A stretch of DNA of 64,000 bases from Methylosinus sp. H3A (GTDB lineage: Bacteria > Pseudomonadota > Alphaproteobacteria > Rhizobiales > Beijerinckiaceae): NCBI RefSeq assembly GCF_015709455.1, contig NZ_JADNQW010000003.1, forward strand, positions 62,001 to 126,000, in the 5' to 3' direction. Shown here in pieces: positions 17,792 through 26,147 of the stretch. Numbering within the stretch: the first letter of the stretch is position 1; every line of letters starts with the position of its first letter. Made by a program: the position numbers and the translations under genes. The notes under the pieces were generated by a model. The model did no database searches. It was not told the DNA's origin and saw only the letters and a list, made by a program, of their open reading frames with translations.

Positions 17792-20065
17792 ATGAATATG
17801 ATATCCGCAACCCCATCGCGCCGAACGGGCGCGACGCTGCCCGCGATCTCGCAACAGATTTGGGACGAAAAATACCGGCTGAAGACACCCGCCGGAGAGC
17901 CGATCGACCTGACCGTCGAAGACAGCTGGCGTCGCGTCGCGCGCGCGCTCGCGAGCGTCGAGAACGATCCCGCGCAATGGGAGGGAACCTTCGATTCGGC
18001 GTTGCAGGATTTCAAATTCTTGCCGGGCGGTCGCATCCTCGCCGGCGCCGGGGTCTCGCGCCGCGTCACCCTCTTCAACTGCCTCGTCATGGGAACGATC
18101 GAGGACGATCTCGACGCCATCTTCTCGCATCTTCGTGAGGCGGCGCTCACCATGCAGCACGGCGGCGGCATCGGCTATGATTTTTCGACGCTCCGCCCGA
18201 AGGGCGCGCTCGTCAAAGGGGTCGGCGCTGACGCCTCTGGTCCCTTGTCGTTCATGGATGTGTGGAATTCCATGTGCGGCACGATCATGTCGGCCGGCAC
18301 ACGGCGCGGCGCCATGATGGCGACGATGCGCTGCGATCATCCCGACATCGAGGCCTTCGTCGCCGCGAAGGCCGACAAGACCCGCCTGCGCAATTTCAAT
18401 CTCTCGGTCCTCGTCACCGACGCTTTCATGGCCGCGGTCGACGCCGACAAGGACTGGCCACTCGTGTTCGGCGGCGAGGTGTATCGCACGATCTGGGCTC
18501 GCGACCTTTGGGACCAGATCATGCGCGCCAATTACAATTATGCCGATCCTGGCGTCATTTTCATCGACCGGATCAACGCCCGCAACAATCTCTATTATTG
18601 CGAAACGATCGCGGCGACCAATCCTTGCGGCGAGCAACCGCTGCCGCCCTACGGCGCGTGCCTCCTCGGCTCGAACAATCTCACCAAGCTCGTGTGCGAC
18701 CCCTTCACGGAGCGCGCCCACCTCGACGAGGGCGGTCTCGCACAACTCGCCACCGTCGCCGTGCGTATGCTCGACAATACGATCGATGCGTCGGAATTCG
18801 CGCTCCCCGAACAGCGTGAGGAAGCGCTGGCCAAGCGGCGCATCGGTCTCGGCGTCACCGGCGTCGCAGACGCCCTGGCCATGTGCCGGCTGACCTATGG
18901 GACGCCGGAGGCCGCCGCGATGGCGGCCCGCTGGAATCGCTTGCTCAATCGACACGCCTATATCGCGTCGATCGGACTCGCCAAAGAGAAGGGCGCCTTT
19001 CCGCTCTTCGACCGCGACGCCTATTTGGCCGGCGAGACGGTTCGCAATCTGGACGGCGACATCAAAGCCGGAATCTTCGAGCATGGCATTCGCAACGCCT
19101 TGCTCACCTCGATCGCGCCGACGGGGACGATTTCGTTGTTCGCCGAAAATGTCTCATCAGGAATCGAACCGATCTTCGATCTCACCTATCTGCGCAAGAC
19201 CCGCCAACCCGACAATTCCTTCGTCGAGCAGGAGGTCGACGACTACGCCGTACGCCTCTACCGCGAAAAATTCGGCGTCGACGCGGAACTACCGGAATAT
19301 TTCGTCACCGCGCAGACCCTGACGCCCGCCGATCACATTCGTATGCAGGCCGCGGTTCAGGACCACGTCGACGCATCGATCTCTAAAACCGTGAATTGCC
19401 CAGCCGATATCTCGTTCGAGGACTTCAAGACGATCTACGTGGACGCCTATCGCTCCGGCTGCAAGGGCTGCACCACCTATCGACCGAACGAGATCACCGG
19501 CTCCATCCTGTCGACCACCACGCCGGCGGCTACCCTTCCCCCGACGCCGCCTCATCCGGCGATCGCGCCGCGAGAGGAAAAGCTCGCCGGCGCGACCTAC
19601 AAGCTGCGCTGGCCTGAGAGCGAGCACGCTCTCTATGTGACGATCAACGACGTCGAGGAGAATGGCGCGCGGCGTCCCTTTGAAATTTTCCTGAACTCCA
19701 AGGACATGCAGCATTACGCGTGGGTGGTTGCCCTGACGCGCATGATCAGCGCGGTGTTCCGTCGCGGCGGCGACGTTGCATTCGTCGCGGAAGAGTTGAA
19801 GGCCGTGTTCGATCCTCGCGGCGGACATTGGAGCGAAGGGCGCTATGTCCCCTCTCTTATCGCCGCCATCGGCTCGATTATCGAGCGACACATGATCGAC
19901 ACCGGCTTTCTCGCTCCGGCTGAAGTGATCGTGGCGCACGCTTCCGACGAACATCCGCCGGCGGGCGCCCTCGGCGCGCTCTGCCCGAAATGCAGCCAAC
20001 CGGGTCTCATCAAGAACGACGGCTGTCTGACCTGCCGGCACTGCGGCTGGTCGAAATGTTCGTGA
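17792..20065 (+). CDS. nrdJ: Adenosylcobalamin-dependent (class II) ribonucleoside-diphosphate reductase
   Basis: The 757-residue enzyme reduces ribonucleotides to deoxyribonucleotides using adenosylcobalamin as radical source and needs no oxygen or separate small subunit. The catalytic finger loop is seen as ATNPCGEQPLPPYGAC with Asn277, Cys279 and Glu281. The partner redox Cys is likely Cys97 in TLFNCLVMG. Landmarks MQHGGGIGYDFSTLRPKG and LLTSIAPTGTISLFA are intact. The C-terminus carries CPKC and CLTCRHCGWSKC, a Cys-rich tail of the NrdJ type used in re-reduction or zinc binding. GAGGAG precedes the ATG. It lies between a helicase and a methyltransferase, with its own copy of the shared leader hairpin. 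On a plasmid such a gene can serve as an extra dNTP supply. Confidence 0.95.
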   Translation: MNMISATPSRRTGATLPAISQQIWDEKYRLKTPAGEPIDLTVEDSWRRVARALASVENDPAQWEGTFDSALQDFKFLPGGRILAGAGVSRRVTLFNCLVMGTIEDDLDAIFSHLREAALTMQHGGGIGYDFSTLRPKGALVKGVGADASGPLSFMDVWNSMCGTIMSAGTRRGAMMATMRCDHPDIEAFVAAKADKTRLRNFNLSVLVTDAFMAAVDADKDWPLVFGGEVYRTIWARDLWDQIMRANYNYADPGVIFIDRINARNNLYYCETIAATNPCGEQPLPPYGACLLGSNNLTKLVCDPFTERAHLDEGGLAQLATVAVRMLDNTIDASEFALPEQREEALAKRRIGLGVTGVADALAMCRLTYGTPEAAAMAARWNRLLNRHAYIASIGLAKEKGAFPLFDRDAYLAGETVRNLDGDIKAGIFEHGIRNALLTSIAPTGTISLFAENVSSGIEPIFDLTYLRKTRQPDNSFVEQEVDDYAVRLYREKFGVDAELPEYFVTAQTLTPADHIRMQAAVQDHVDASISKTVNCPADISFEDFKTIYVDAYRSGCKGCTTYRPNEITGSILSTTTPAATLPPTPPHPAIAPREEKLAGATYKLRWPESEHALYVTINDVEENGARRPFEIFLNSKDMQHYAWVVALTRMISAVFRRGGDVAFVAEELKAVFDPRGGHWSEGRYVPSLIAAIGSIIERHMIDTGFLAPAEVIVAHASDEHPPAGALGALCPKCSQPGLIKNDGCLTCRHCGWSKCS

Positions 20066-20101
20066 AGGTCTCACCGCTGGCCTCGTATGAGGAGACGTTC
20101 T

Positions 20102-20806
20102 ATGAATGACTTGCCCCTACGGCCGTCCTCGATCCTAGTCGAGCGAGACGGCCTGATCACACCGGCGCGTCGCAAGTCCACCCGGGCGCGCCACGATCGG
20201 TCCGAGCCGGTCGAAATCGTTCCAGCCGTGCCCGATCGAGCGCTCAACGCCCATCTCTGGGTACGGCATCCGGACGATTGGTACGTCGAAGAGAGCTGGG
20301 TCGACCACCGGCTCTTCGAGGATGAGCATTTCGAAGGTTCGATCTACGATCCGGCCTGCGGGCTCGGACGCATCGTCGAGGCCGCAAGAGCCGCGGGCTA
20401 TAATGACGTCTGGGGCGACGACCTGGTTTCTCGATCCATGTTCTGTGATCGCGCCGTCGACTTCCTATCCGAAGAAGCTGGAAGGCCGGCGCCGGACAAC
20501 ATCTGTTGCAATCCGCCATTTCGAAAGTCGCGGGAGTTCGTCATTCGGGCGCGCGAGATCGCGAGACGCAAGGTCGCGATGATCCTGCCGGTCTCCTGGA
20601 TTTCCGGCGACCGCCGCTCCAGATGGCTGGAGAGAACATTTCCGCGGCGCGTGCTGATCATTACGCCGCGCCCTTCCATGCCGCCCGGTCCAGTCATTCT
20701 CGCGGGCCTGAAAGCGCGCGGAGGACGAACAGATTTCGCGTGGTATATTTGGGAGAGGAACTATGTCGGTCAACCATCCTTCGGATGGCTGAGGCGAAAG
20801 CGATGA
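20102..20806 (+). CDS. SAM-dependent methyltransferase-like protein (NPPF type)
   Basis: The 234-residue product has a Rossmann methyltransferase core: IYDPACGLGRIVEAARAAGY as SAM-binding motif I (about residues 81-100), an acidic WGDDLV strand, and the catalytic CNPPFRKS motif near residue 138. NPPF/NPPY is the signature of amino-methylating enzymes acting on DNA adenine or cytosine, or on other planar amino groups. The N-terminus (SILVERDGLITPARRK) is basic and may be flexible. No target-recognition domain is evident, so DNA specificity cannot be stated. GAGGAG supports the ATG. The stop overlaps the next start as ATGA, so the two genes are coupled. A stand-alone plasmid methylase of this kind may protect against host restriction. 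Confidence 0.75.
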   Translation: MNDLPLRPSSILVERDGLITPARRKSTRARHDRSEPVEIVPAVPDRALNAHLWVRHPDDWYVEESWVDHRLFEDEHFEGSIYDPACGLGRIVEAARAAGYNDVWGDDLVSRSMFCDRAVDFLSEEAGRPAPDNICCNPPFRKSREFVIRAREIARRKVAMILPVSWISGDRRSRWLERTFPRRVLIITPRPSMPPGPVILAGLKARGGRTDFAWYIWERNYVGQPSFGWLRRKR

Positions 20807-21042
20807 GCGAAACCGGTGGAAAGAAACGACACTCTCTCACCGCTCTTGTAGCGTCGATCCGCGTCGTCCAGCAGCTCCTACGGACAGCCGGTCCGAGAAA
20901 ATGCGGCAACGTGCGCCAATCCGAGTTCGACTCGTTGCTCGACCAGCTCGACGAACTGCGCGATCTGCTCCAATGGCTCGAACGTAACAAGACGGACTTT
21001 CTGGCCTGGCGTGAAGCGAGAAGAGACATCAAAAGCCAGTGA
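20803..21042 (+). CDS. Small helical protein of unknown function
   Basis: The 79-residue product is mostly alpha-helical by composition (SLTALVASIRVVQQLLRTA, FDSLLDQLDELRDLLQWLER) with an amphipathic Leu pattern that could form a short coiled coil. No catalytic or metal-binding motif is visible. The start is chosen because ATG overlaps the TGA of the methyltransferase gene and GAGGCG lies eight bases upstream; an earlier ATG at 20785 is also in frame. Its coupling to the methyltransferase suggests a partner or accessory role, but this is inference only. Confidence 0.6.
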   Translation: MSETGGKKRHSLTALVASIRVVQQLLRTAGPRKCGNVRQSEFDSLLDQLDELRDLLQWLERNKTDFLAWREARRDIKSQ

Positions 21043-21066
21043 AGAAGTGAGCTGCCCCTAGCGCGA

Positions 21067-21142
21067 ACGTCGCCGCAAGGGGCCGTCGCTACGCTCCCGC
21101 GCGTGCCGCGCGCCCTTGCCCCGCCGTCCGCGAAGGGGCGTT
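21067..21142 (+). repeat. Leader hairpin motif, copy C
   Basis: CGTCGCCGCAAGGGG, then the inner CGCGCG-tgc-CGCGCG hairpin, then CCCTTGCCCC are seen in order. Relative to copies A, B and D the loop is changed (tgc for ttc) while the stem is kept. It lies about 120 bp before the start at 21259. Confidence 0.75.
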
Positions 21143-21258
21143 TCTCCTCTCGTTTCGAACGAAAATATCACAAAAGAATGGGCTGGCGACGCGACGAAAG
21201 CAGACGTCGCCACCATTCGGCGAAACTCGTTCGGCGCTCTGCATAGAAGGAGATCACT

Positions 21259-21513
21259 ATGCTTTACGAAGCGACCATTCAGATTCTCGTCGATGTGAAC
21301 GACGAGGCGGAAGCCTGCGATTGTATCGCCGAAGCGATGCGCCCGCTCCTTCGCAAATTCTCGCCGCGCTCTGGAGTCGTCGATTGGCGCTACACCGCCG
21401 ATGGAGCGCCCACTCCCGATGATGGGCGAGGCTTCGAATACGCGCCCCAGCGCGTGGAGACGTCTGGCTTCACGACCTCGCAACCCGCCGGAGAATCGGA
21501 GATCGCAAAATGA
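21259..21513 (+). CDS. Small plasmid protein of unknown function
   Basis: The 84-residue product begins MLYEATIQILVDVNDEAEAC and contains VVDWRYTADG. A beta-strand followed by a helix with one Cys pair (ACDCIAEAM) is likely, but no known motif is recognised. AGAAGGAG lies seven bases before the ATG. Its stop overlaps the ATG of the next gene by four bases, so the two are co-translated. A copy of the shared leader hairpin precedes it. Confidence 0.6.
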   Translation: MLYEATIQILVDVNDEAEACDCIAEAMRPLLRKFSPRSGVVDWRYTADGAPTPDDGRGFEYAPQRVETSGFTTSQPAGESEIAK

Positions 21514-22433
21514 GGACTCGCTTCGTTCTGCAAGACGGCTCCGTGGCGATCTTCGAATGCGTTGCGCGTGATGGGAGAGCACGGGTGATCGTCGATAATG
21601 GTCGCCTCGATCGCGTCGCTCATTACGCGCCCGGAATTCCCGATGTAGAGGCGATCGCCGCCGTCGACGCGTTTCGCGCGCGCGAATACGCAGAATTCCT
21701 GCAATGGGCGGCGCGCAAGGAGATCGAGGTCGACGTCTCGCAATACCCGCCGCCACGATCGATCGCTTCACAACGCGGAACGATCGACCTCGCATCGCGC
21801 TTCATGGACCCGGTTTTCCGCCGGATCGCTTTCGCGTTTTCCATTTCCAAAGGAGGTCATCATGGGTTGGCTCTATATGCGATCGCTGGAAGGCCACGAC
21901 GGGCCCGGCGCTTATCTCGACGCGCAATTCACCTTCGAGAGGAAGGAGGTCGTCTCCAAGGTGCTGAAATCGGCGTTCGTGTCGCCGCGCGTCTATTACG
22001 CCGCAGTCGAGTGCGTCACCAAGGCCACTGGAGAGCGCGTCGTTTGGGCCTTGGTCTGCCTCGTCGACTACAACCCCAGAGATCGAGAAGGATTCATCTT
22101 CGGATACAAAGACATAGGCGAATCTGCCGGTCCCTGCGAAACCGAATGTCCAGAGGCTATTCTCGATCTCTTGACCGAGACGGACTACGAATATGCGCTC
22201 GAGTGGCGGAAGCGCTGCCGAGATCACGCCGCAGCGCGACGCGCCAGAGCTGTAAAGCCGCGTCCCCGTCCCGGACAGACGATCGTTTTCGACGAGCCGG
22301 TGCGCTTCGCGGACGGCCGCGACTTCACCACCATGCGGGTCGTCTCCAATCGTCCCGGCCGTCGTCCCGCCATCCTCTACCAGGATCCCGCGTCCGCGGC
22401 ATACTATCACATCCGCAACATCAAAGATCATAA
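21510..22433 (+). CDS. Unknown protein; natural stop apparently lost, reads on over the next gene
   Basis: The first 105-115 residues look like a real protein (RFVLQDGSVAIFECVARDG, YAEFLQWAARKEIEVDVSQY) and the start overlaps the previous stop. Beyond about 21850 the frame turns into an Arg-rich string typical of a shadow of the well-supported gene in the other frame. That gene has its own AAGGAGG and starts at 21862. The most likely reading is that the original stop codon near 21850 was lost by a small indel, leaving a 307-codon frame that overlaps the next gene by more than 500 bp. Only the N-terminal part should be trusted. Confidence 0.45.
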   Translation: MRTRFVLQDGSVAIFECVARDGRARVIVDNGRLDRVAHYAPGIPDVEAIAAVDAFRAREYAEFLQWAARKEIEVDVSQYPPPRSIASQRGTIDLASRFMDPVFRRIAFAFSISKGGHHGLALYAIAGRPRRARRLSRRAIHLREEGGRLQGAEIGVRVAARLLRRSRVRHQGHWRARRLGLGLPRRLQPQRSRRIHLRIQRHRRICRSLRNRMSRGYSRSLDRDGLRICARVAEALPRSRRSATRQSCKAASPSRTDDRFRRAGALRGRPRLHHHAGRLQSSRPSSRHPLPGSRVRGILSHPQHQRS

Positions 22434-22485
22434 CTACCGCCTCGTCGCGCCCGAGCAGACGCGAGAGCAGCTCGAGATTTTTTAA
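21862..22485 (+). CDS. DUF6927-type conserved plasmid protein
   Basis: The 207-residue protein begins MGWLYMRSLEGHDGPGAYLD and continues with AQFTFERKEVVSKVLKSAF, CLVDYNPRDREGFIFGYKD and GPCETECPEAILDLLTETD. I recognise the MGWLYM opening and the GPCExxCP motif as those of a conserved family common on proteobacterial plasmids (DUF6927 as I recall it). The C-terminal third has FDEPVRFADGRDFTTMRVV, which may form a small beta domain. The biochemical role is unknown. AAGGAGG seven bases before the ATG makes the start secure. It follows the unknown gene above in one operon. Confidence 0.75.
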   Translation: MGWLYMRSLEGHDGPGAYLDAQFTFERKEVVSKVLKSAFVSPRVYYAAVECVTKATGERVVWALVCLVDYNPRDREGFIFGYKDIGESAGPCETECPEAILDLLTETDYEYALEWRKRCRDHAAARRARAVKPRPRPGQTIVFDEPVRFADGRDFTTMRVVSNRPGRRPAILYQDPASAAYYHIRNIKDHNYRLVAPEQTREQLEIF

Positions 22486-22650
22486 ACAGACGAGCGAGAG
22501 GCGGCGCTATCGCGCGCGCCCTGCCACGTCGGACGGCCGCCGCGCCCCGACTGCCCACGGCCAGCCCAAAATTCCAACGGTCCGTCGACGTCCTGTCGAG
22601 GCGCATTGGCCTGGGCAAATTCCAAGACAGCCAAATAATGGAGTCCTTTC

Positions 22651-22878
22651 ATGCCGATCCGCTACTCGACGTCAGGAAAAATAATCGCCCATCGCTTCAC
22701 GCTCGGAGAGATCGAGGAGGCGTCGGAGCTGATGCAGGGATTTTGTCTCGCCTGCGGCGCCCTGAGAGATTGCTGCGAGCCGGACGCCCGCCGCTACGAA
22801 TGCGAAGAATGCGGAAATCATCTCGTCTACGGCGCTGACGAAATACTCGTCATGGACCTTGTTCGCTCCGATCCGTGA
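22651..22878 (+). CDS. Small zinc-ribbon-like protein
   Basis: The 75-residue product contains GFCLACGALRDCCEP and, 15 residues later, RYECEECGNHLVYG. Two CxxC pairs at this spacing are expected to bind one zinc ion. The rest is short and the partner is unknown. GGAG precedes the ATG by about eight bases. The 165 bp before it are GC-rich, with a weak resemblance to the shared leader hairpin but no clear pairing. Confidence 0.6.
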   Translation: MPIRYSTSGKIIAHRFTLGEIEEASELMQGFCLACGALRDCCEPDARRYECEECGNHLVYGADEILVMDLVRSDP

Positions 22879-22966
22879 CCGGTCGCGCAGTCGCCACGCA
22901 ATGTCCCGCCGTGCGCCACTCGATCCACTTCGAATGGCGCACATTGCGAGCCAGGCCCGTCGTCCC

Positions 22967-23452
22967 TCACACTTTTTTCTTGGTCGCCCGTCCGCGCTTG
23001 GCGGGTCCGCTGGCGGTCGCCTTCGGGCTCGACGCTGCGCTTTTGCGCTTTTGCCCGAGCCCGATGGACTTCGCCATTTCCGATCGTTGCGCAGCATAAT
23101 TGGGCGCCACCATCGGATAGTCTGCCGGCAGGCCCCATTTCGCCCGATACTCTTCTGGACTCATACCGAGCAGCCTTAAATGGCGTCGAAGCGATCGGAA
23201 GCTCTTCCCGTCTTCGAGACATATGATGAAATCCGGCGTGATCGACTTGCGGACCGAAACCGCCGGCTCCCGTTTCACCAGCGGCGGCGTTGTATCGATT
23301 GGCGCTTTGCCGAGAGTTTCCAGCGCCCCACGTACTGCTTGGATGAGCGAAGGCAGGTCTCCGATCGGCAGGGAATTATTGGCGACGAAGGCCGCGACGA
23401 CCTCGGCCGCGAGCGTGGTCGAACGAGAAGGTTCTGCCTCTGAAGCCGTCAT
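22967..23452 (-). CDS. MucR/Ros-family zinc-finger transcriptional regulator
   Basis: The 161-residue protein has the family core: DFIICLEDGKSFRSLRRHL, then GMSPEEYRAKWGLPADYPMV and APNYAAQRSEMAKSIGLG, followed by a long basic tail (KRKSAAS, KRGRATKKK). The finger has the MucR-type Cys-x2-Asp plus His arrangement. The N-terminal AAEVVAAFVANN and LIQAVRGAL helices provide oligomerisation. MucR proteins bind AT-rich promoter DNA in alphaproteobacteria and act as global, H-NS-like regulators, often of acquired genes. Here it lies divergent to ardC with 350 bp between them, so it could regulate that promoter and its own. The shorter than usual HL-RLLG spacer inside the finger is worth noting. Confidence 0.9.
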   Translation of the reverse strand: MTASEAEPSRSTTLAAEVVAAFVANNSLPIGDLPSLIQAVRGALETLGKAPIDTTPPLVKREPAVSVRKSITPDFIICLEDGKSFRSLRRHLRLLGMSPEEYRAKWGLPADYPMVAPNYAAQRSEMAKSIGLGQKRKSAASSPKATASGPAKRGRATKKKV

Positions 23453-23805
23453 TCGAATTTTCCTCGAAGTTCATGACGAATAAGATTTCGTAACTATTGG
23501 CTGCTCCTCGATACCAGCGCAAGCGCTTTCAGCGACTTTTCCCTGGAGAGGGATCGAATGGACTGCTCGTCGCCACGCCGAGCGTCTTCGGCCTCGTGAT
23601 GATCGGCGCATCCAGAAATCACCGACAGCCGAAGCAAAAGAAGATGGAAAAGCGCGAAGCGCCGTTCCCGCATGCGCGTCCACCGCCGCAAGGGTGAAGG
23701 CGCGCGCGCCCGCTCTCGCCGCGAGCGGCGAGTCCGCCCTTGCCCCGGCGGCCGTGATGCGGGGCGTGGGATTTCGTTCCGAAACCTGAAACGGAGACGA
23801 ATCCC
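23453..23805 (+). other. Intergenic region between mucR-like gene and ardC
   Basis: No gene is supported here. The left 200 bp should hold the divergent promoters; the stretch around 23480-23500 (AATAAGATTTCGTAACTATT) is the most AT-rich part and a plausible MucR target. The right part holds copy E of the leader hairpin. Confidence 0.5.
23682..23770 (+). repeat. Leader hairpin motif, copy E (before ardC)
   Basis: CCGCCGCAAGGG begins the motif and CGCCCTTGCCCC ends it. The interior differs completely from copies A to D but still forms a hairpin (CGCTC-tcgcc-GCGAGCG). It lies about 40 bp before the ardC start codon. Confidence 0.68.
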
Positions 23806-24534
23806 ATGAACAACAACATGAAGAGCAATGGACGCGCGTCCGCGCGTCGCGATCATTACCAAGACGTCACGGACCGCATCGTCGCTGCTCTCGAAGCGGG
23901 CACGGCTCCCTGGCGCAGGCCCTGGGATCCCGAAAAATCGGGCGGCCCGCTCTCGCCGATCAACGCCGTCACGGGGCGCCGCTATCACGGGATCAACGTT
24001 CTTCTGCTCGGCATGTCGCAATTTTCATTCGCGAGCGGCGATCCCCGCTATTGCAGCTACAAGCAAGCGAAGGCCAGGGGCTGGCAGGTGCGCGCTGGCG
24101 AAAAGGGCACGACCGTCTTCTTCTATAAGCAGCTTCGCGTCGAGGATCGCGACGCTCCCGCCGATGGCGAGGAGCACACGCGCAATATCCCTCTGCTTCG
24201 CGCCTACACGGTTTTCAACGGCTCGCAGATCGACGGTATCCCCGAATTCGTGGTCCCGACGATCGAGGAAGCGCCGTGGCGCCGGTTCGACGCGGCGGAC
24301 ATCATCCTGCGCAATAGCGGCGCCGTCGTTCGCATTGGCGGCGACCAAGCGTTCTATAGTCCGTCGACCGACCACATTCAGCTACCGCCGGAACGCGCAT
24401 TCCGATCTCCAGAGGCATACGCAGCTGTGCAAATGCACGAGCTTTGCCACTATTCTGGCGCGCCGAGTCGGCTGAACCGTGATCTCACAGGACGCTTCGG
24501 TTCGGCGAAATACGCTTTCGAAGAACTTGTCGCG
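23806..24534 (+). pseudogene. ardC: ardC antirestriction gene, 5' part, split by the three-recombinase element
   Basis: The 243 codons before the insertion encode the ArdC N-terminal ssDNA-binding domain (DRIVAALEAGTAPWRRPWD, YHGINVLLLG, YKQAKARGWQVRAGEKGT) and the start of the metalloprotease-like domain with MHELCHYSGA, the HExxH-type site, near residue 210. It stops being ArdC after YAFEELVA. ArdC protects incoming plasmid DNA from type I restriction. The rest of the gene is at 30248-30496. Joining the two parts through one GTCGCG copy restores a frame of 325 residues, the usual ArdC length. CGGAGA supports the ATG. As it stands the gene would give a 244-residue truncated protein that keeps the HELCH site. 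Confidence 0.92.
24529..24534. repeat. GTCGCG direct repeat, left flank of the three-recombinase element
   Basis: These six bases are repeated exactly at 30242-30247 and directly abut the left terminal inverted repeat. They are either a target duplication or the recombination core. Confidence 0.8.
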
Positions 24535-24737
24535 TTATCTTGACAGTCTGCACCGACTCAATTGCCCTCAGTAGGGTCGTCGAGGCAGTCCATAGGAGGT
24601 GCCCGCAGAGCCGGCGCCGGGCGATTATCGTAAGGACATATCGTTCGGGCTGTTGGACCGTTGGGAGCGCCTGTGGGCTTCGCCTAGTCAACCCCGTGTC
24701 ATCGCAATCACCAAGGGCGTCGGGAGGGCTGGTTGTT

Positions 24738-26147
24738 GTGGATAATGGGAAAATTGGTGCGAGGAGCATCACGCTTCAAGAACAGCGTGCAATCGGCGGT
24801 CTCGATCATCAGGTGCCGATGATCCTTCTCGATGGAAGGACATACGATGACAACTTGGATCGCTTTCTTCTCGATCTGCCACTGAATGGCGTGAGATCTC
24901 GGCACTCTCTACGTGCCTACGGCTACGACCTCATGATCTGGGTTCGCTTTCTCGAGCAAGCTTGCGGCAAGAGCGTCTGGGAGGCCGTACATAGTGACAT
25001 CGCTGCATTTCATCGAGCGCGCCGTCGCGGGGACGCTGGGGCTCGCATTTCCGCGGCATCATGGAATCGATCCGTCGCCGCGCTCGACAAGCTTTATCGT
25101 TGGGCCGTAGTCGAAGGGATCGTCGCATCCAGCCCATTCATGCATAGAGATGAGTGGCGTCGAGGTCAGGGCCCTCGACGAGTCCGCGTTATCGCGCGGA
25201 ATGAAGCTTACGAGCGCGCCGCGAAGCGGATGGATGTGCGCTTCATTTCACTCGAGGACTACCGCGTTTTCCGGGACGTTGGTCTGCGTGGTCTGACGGC
25301 CGCGGGCGCGGAACGTCCCGGCGCACGGGACCGCAATAGCACGCGTAACGCGCTTTTCGCCGAACTCTTGCTAACCACGGGAATGCGACTTGAGGAAGCA
25401 TCGTTTCTTCTCGCCGCCGAGATTTCAGACTCAGCGCAAGCCACGCGCGGCGGCCAGGGCTGGTTCGAACTGCCGCCTGCGCTCACCAAGGGTGATCGCG
25501 GTCGACGTATATTGATGCCGGGACGTGTGCTTCATGAAATCTCTGCCTATATCGACATCGAGCGAGCGCACGCCATCAGCAAGTTCCGATCCAGGCAAGG
25601 GTGGGAGACGATCGAACGGCCGATCTTCGTTCACCGGCGAGCGTCGGGTGCAGCCTCCATTCCGATCCGGAACGGCGGCGCGATTCCGATAGAAGCGTTG
25701 ACACCGGACGAGCGTGGTCGGCTAGTTATCTGTGACGATGAAGGCGTGCCGCTGGAGCCGGCCGTACTCTGGTTGACCGAGGTCGGACAGCCGGTCCAAC
25801 CGAATACATGGGAAGCAACTTTCACTCGCGCGTGTCGGCGTTGCTCGGCGGCCGGTTTTCCGATGCAGGTCAGTCCTCATCGGCTCCGTCACGCGTTTGC
25901 CGTCCACATGCTCGCGATGCTGATTCAAAACCGCTTGCGTGATGCGTCGGTCGCAGCCGGAGACGCCGGGACGGAGGCCTATCATCGGATGCTCGGGGAT
26001 CCCTTGCAACAGGTCCAACGTCTTCTCGGTCATGCCAGCCTGACGACAACTTATATCTACCTCGATCACGTCGCCGGCCACGCCGACACAGTCGATGCCG
26101 CGATGGAGGAGCTTTTGGCTCTGGTTCCAAAGGTTGGTAATTCATGA
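24738..26147 (+). CDS. Tyrosine recombinase 1 of the trio, complete catalytic set
   Basis: The protein of about 469 residues has an N-terminal core-binding domain (NGVRSRHSLRAYGYDLMIWV, AALDKLYRWAV) and a C-terminal catalytic domain. The catalytic residues are visible: Arg in LLTTGMRLEEASF, His and Arg in SPHRLRHAFAVHML, His in LLGHASLTTT and the nucleophile Tyr in TYIYLDH. It should cut and rejoin DNA at the element ends through a 3'-phosphotyrosyl link. GTG at 24738 is preferred because GGGAGG lies ten bases upstream; a longer frame reaches back to the element border and is unlikely. Its stop overlaps the next ATG, so all three genes are translationally coupled. Confidence 0.9.
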   Translation: MDNGKIGARSITLQEQRAIGGLDHQVPMILLDGRTYDDNLDRFLLDLPLNGVRSRHSLRAYGYDLMIWVRFLEQACGKSVWEAVHSDIAAFHRARRRGDAGARISAASWNRSVAALDKLYRWAVVEGIVASSPFMHRDEWRRGQGPRRVRVIARNEAYERAAKRMDVRFISLEDYRVFRDVGLRGLTAAGAERPGARDRNSTRNALFAELLLTTGMRLEEASFLLAAEISDSAQATRGGQGWFELPPALTKGDRGRRILMPGRVLHEISAYIDIERAHAISKFRSRQGWETIERPIFVHRRASGAASIPIRNGGAIPIEALTPDERGRLVICDDEGVPLEPAVLWLTEVGQPVQPNTWEATFTRACRRCSAAGFPMQVSPHRLRHAFAVHMLAMLIQNRLRDASVAAGDAGTEAYHRMLGDPLQQVQRLLGHASLTTTYIYLDHVAGHADTVDAAMEELLALVPKVGNS

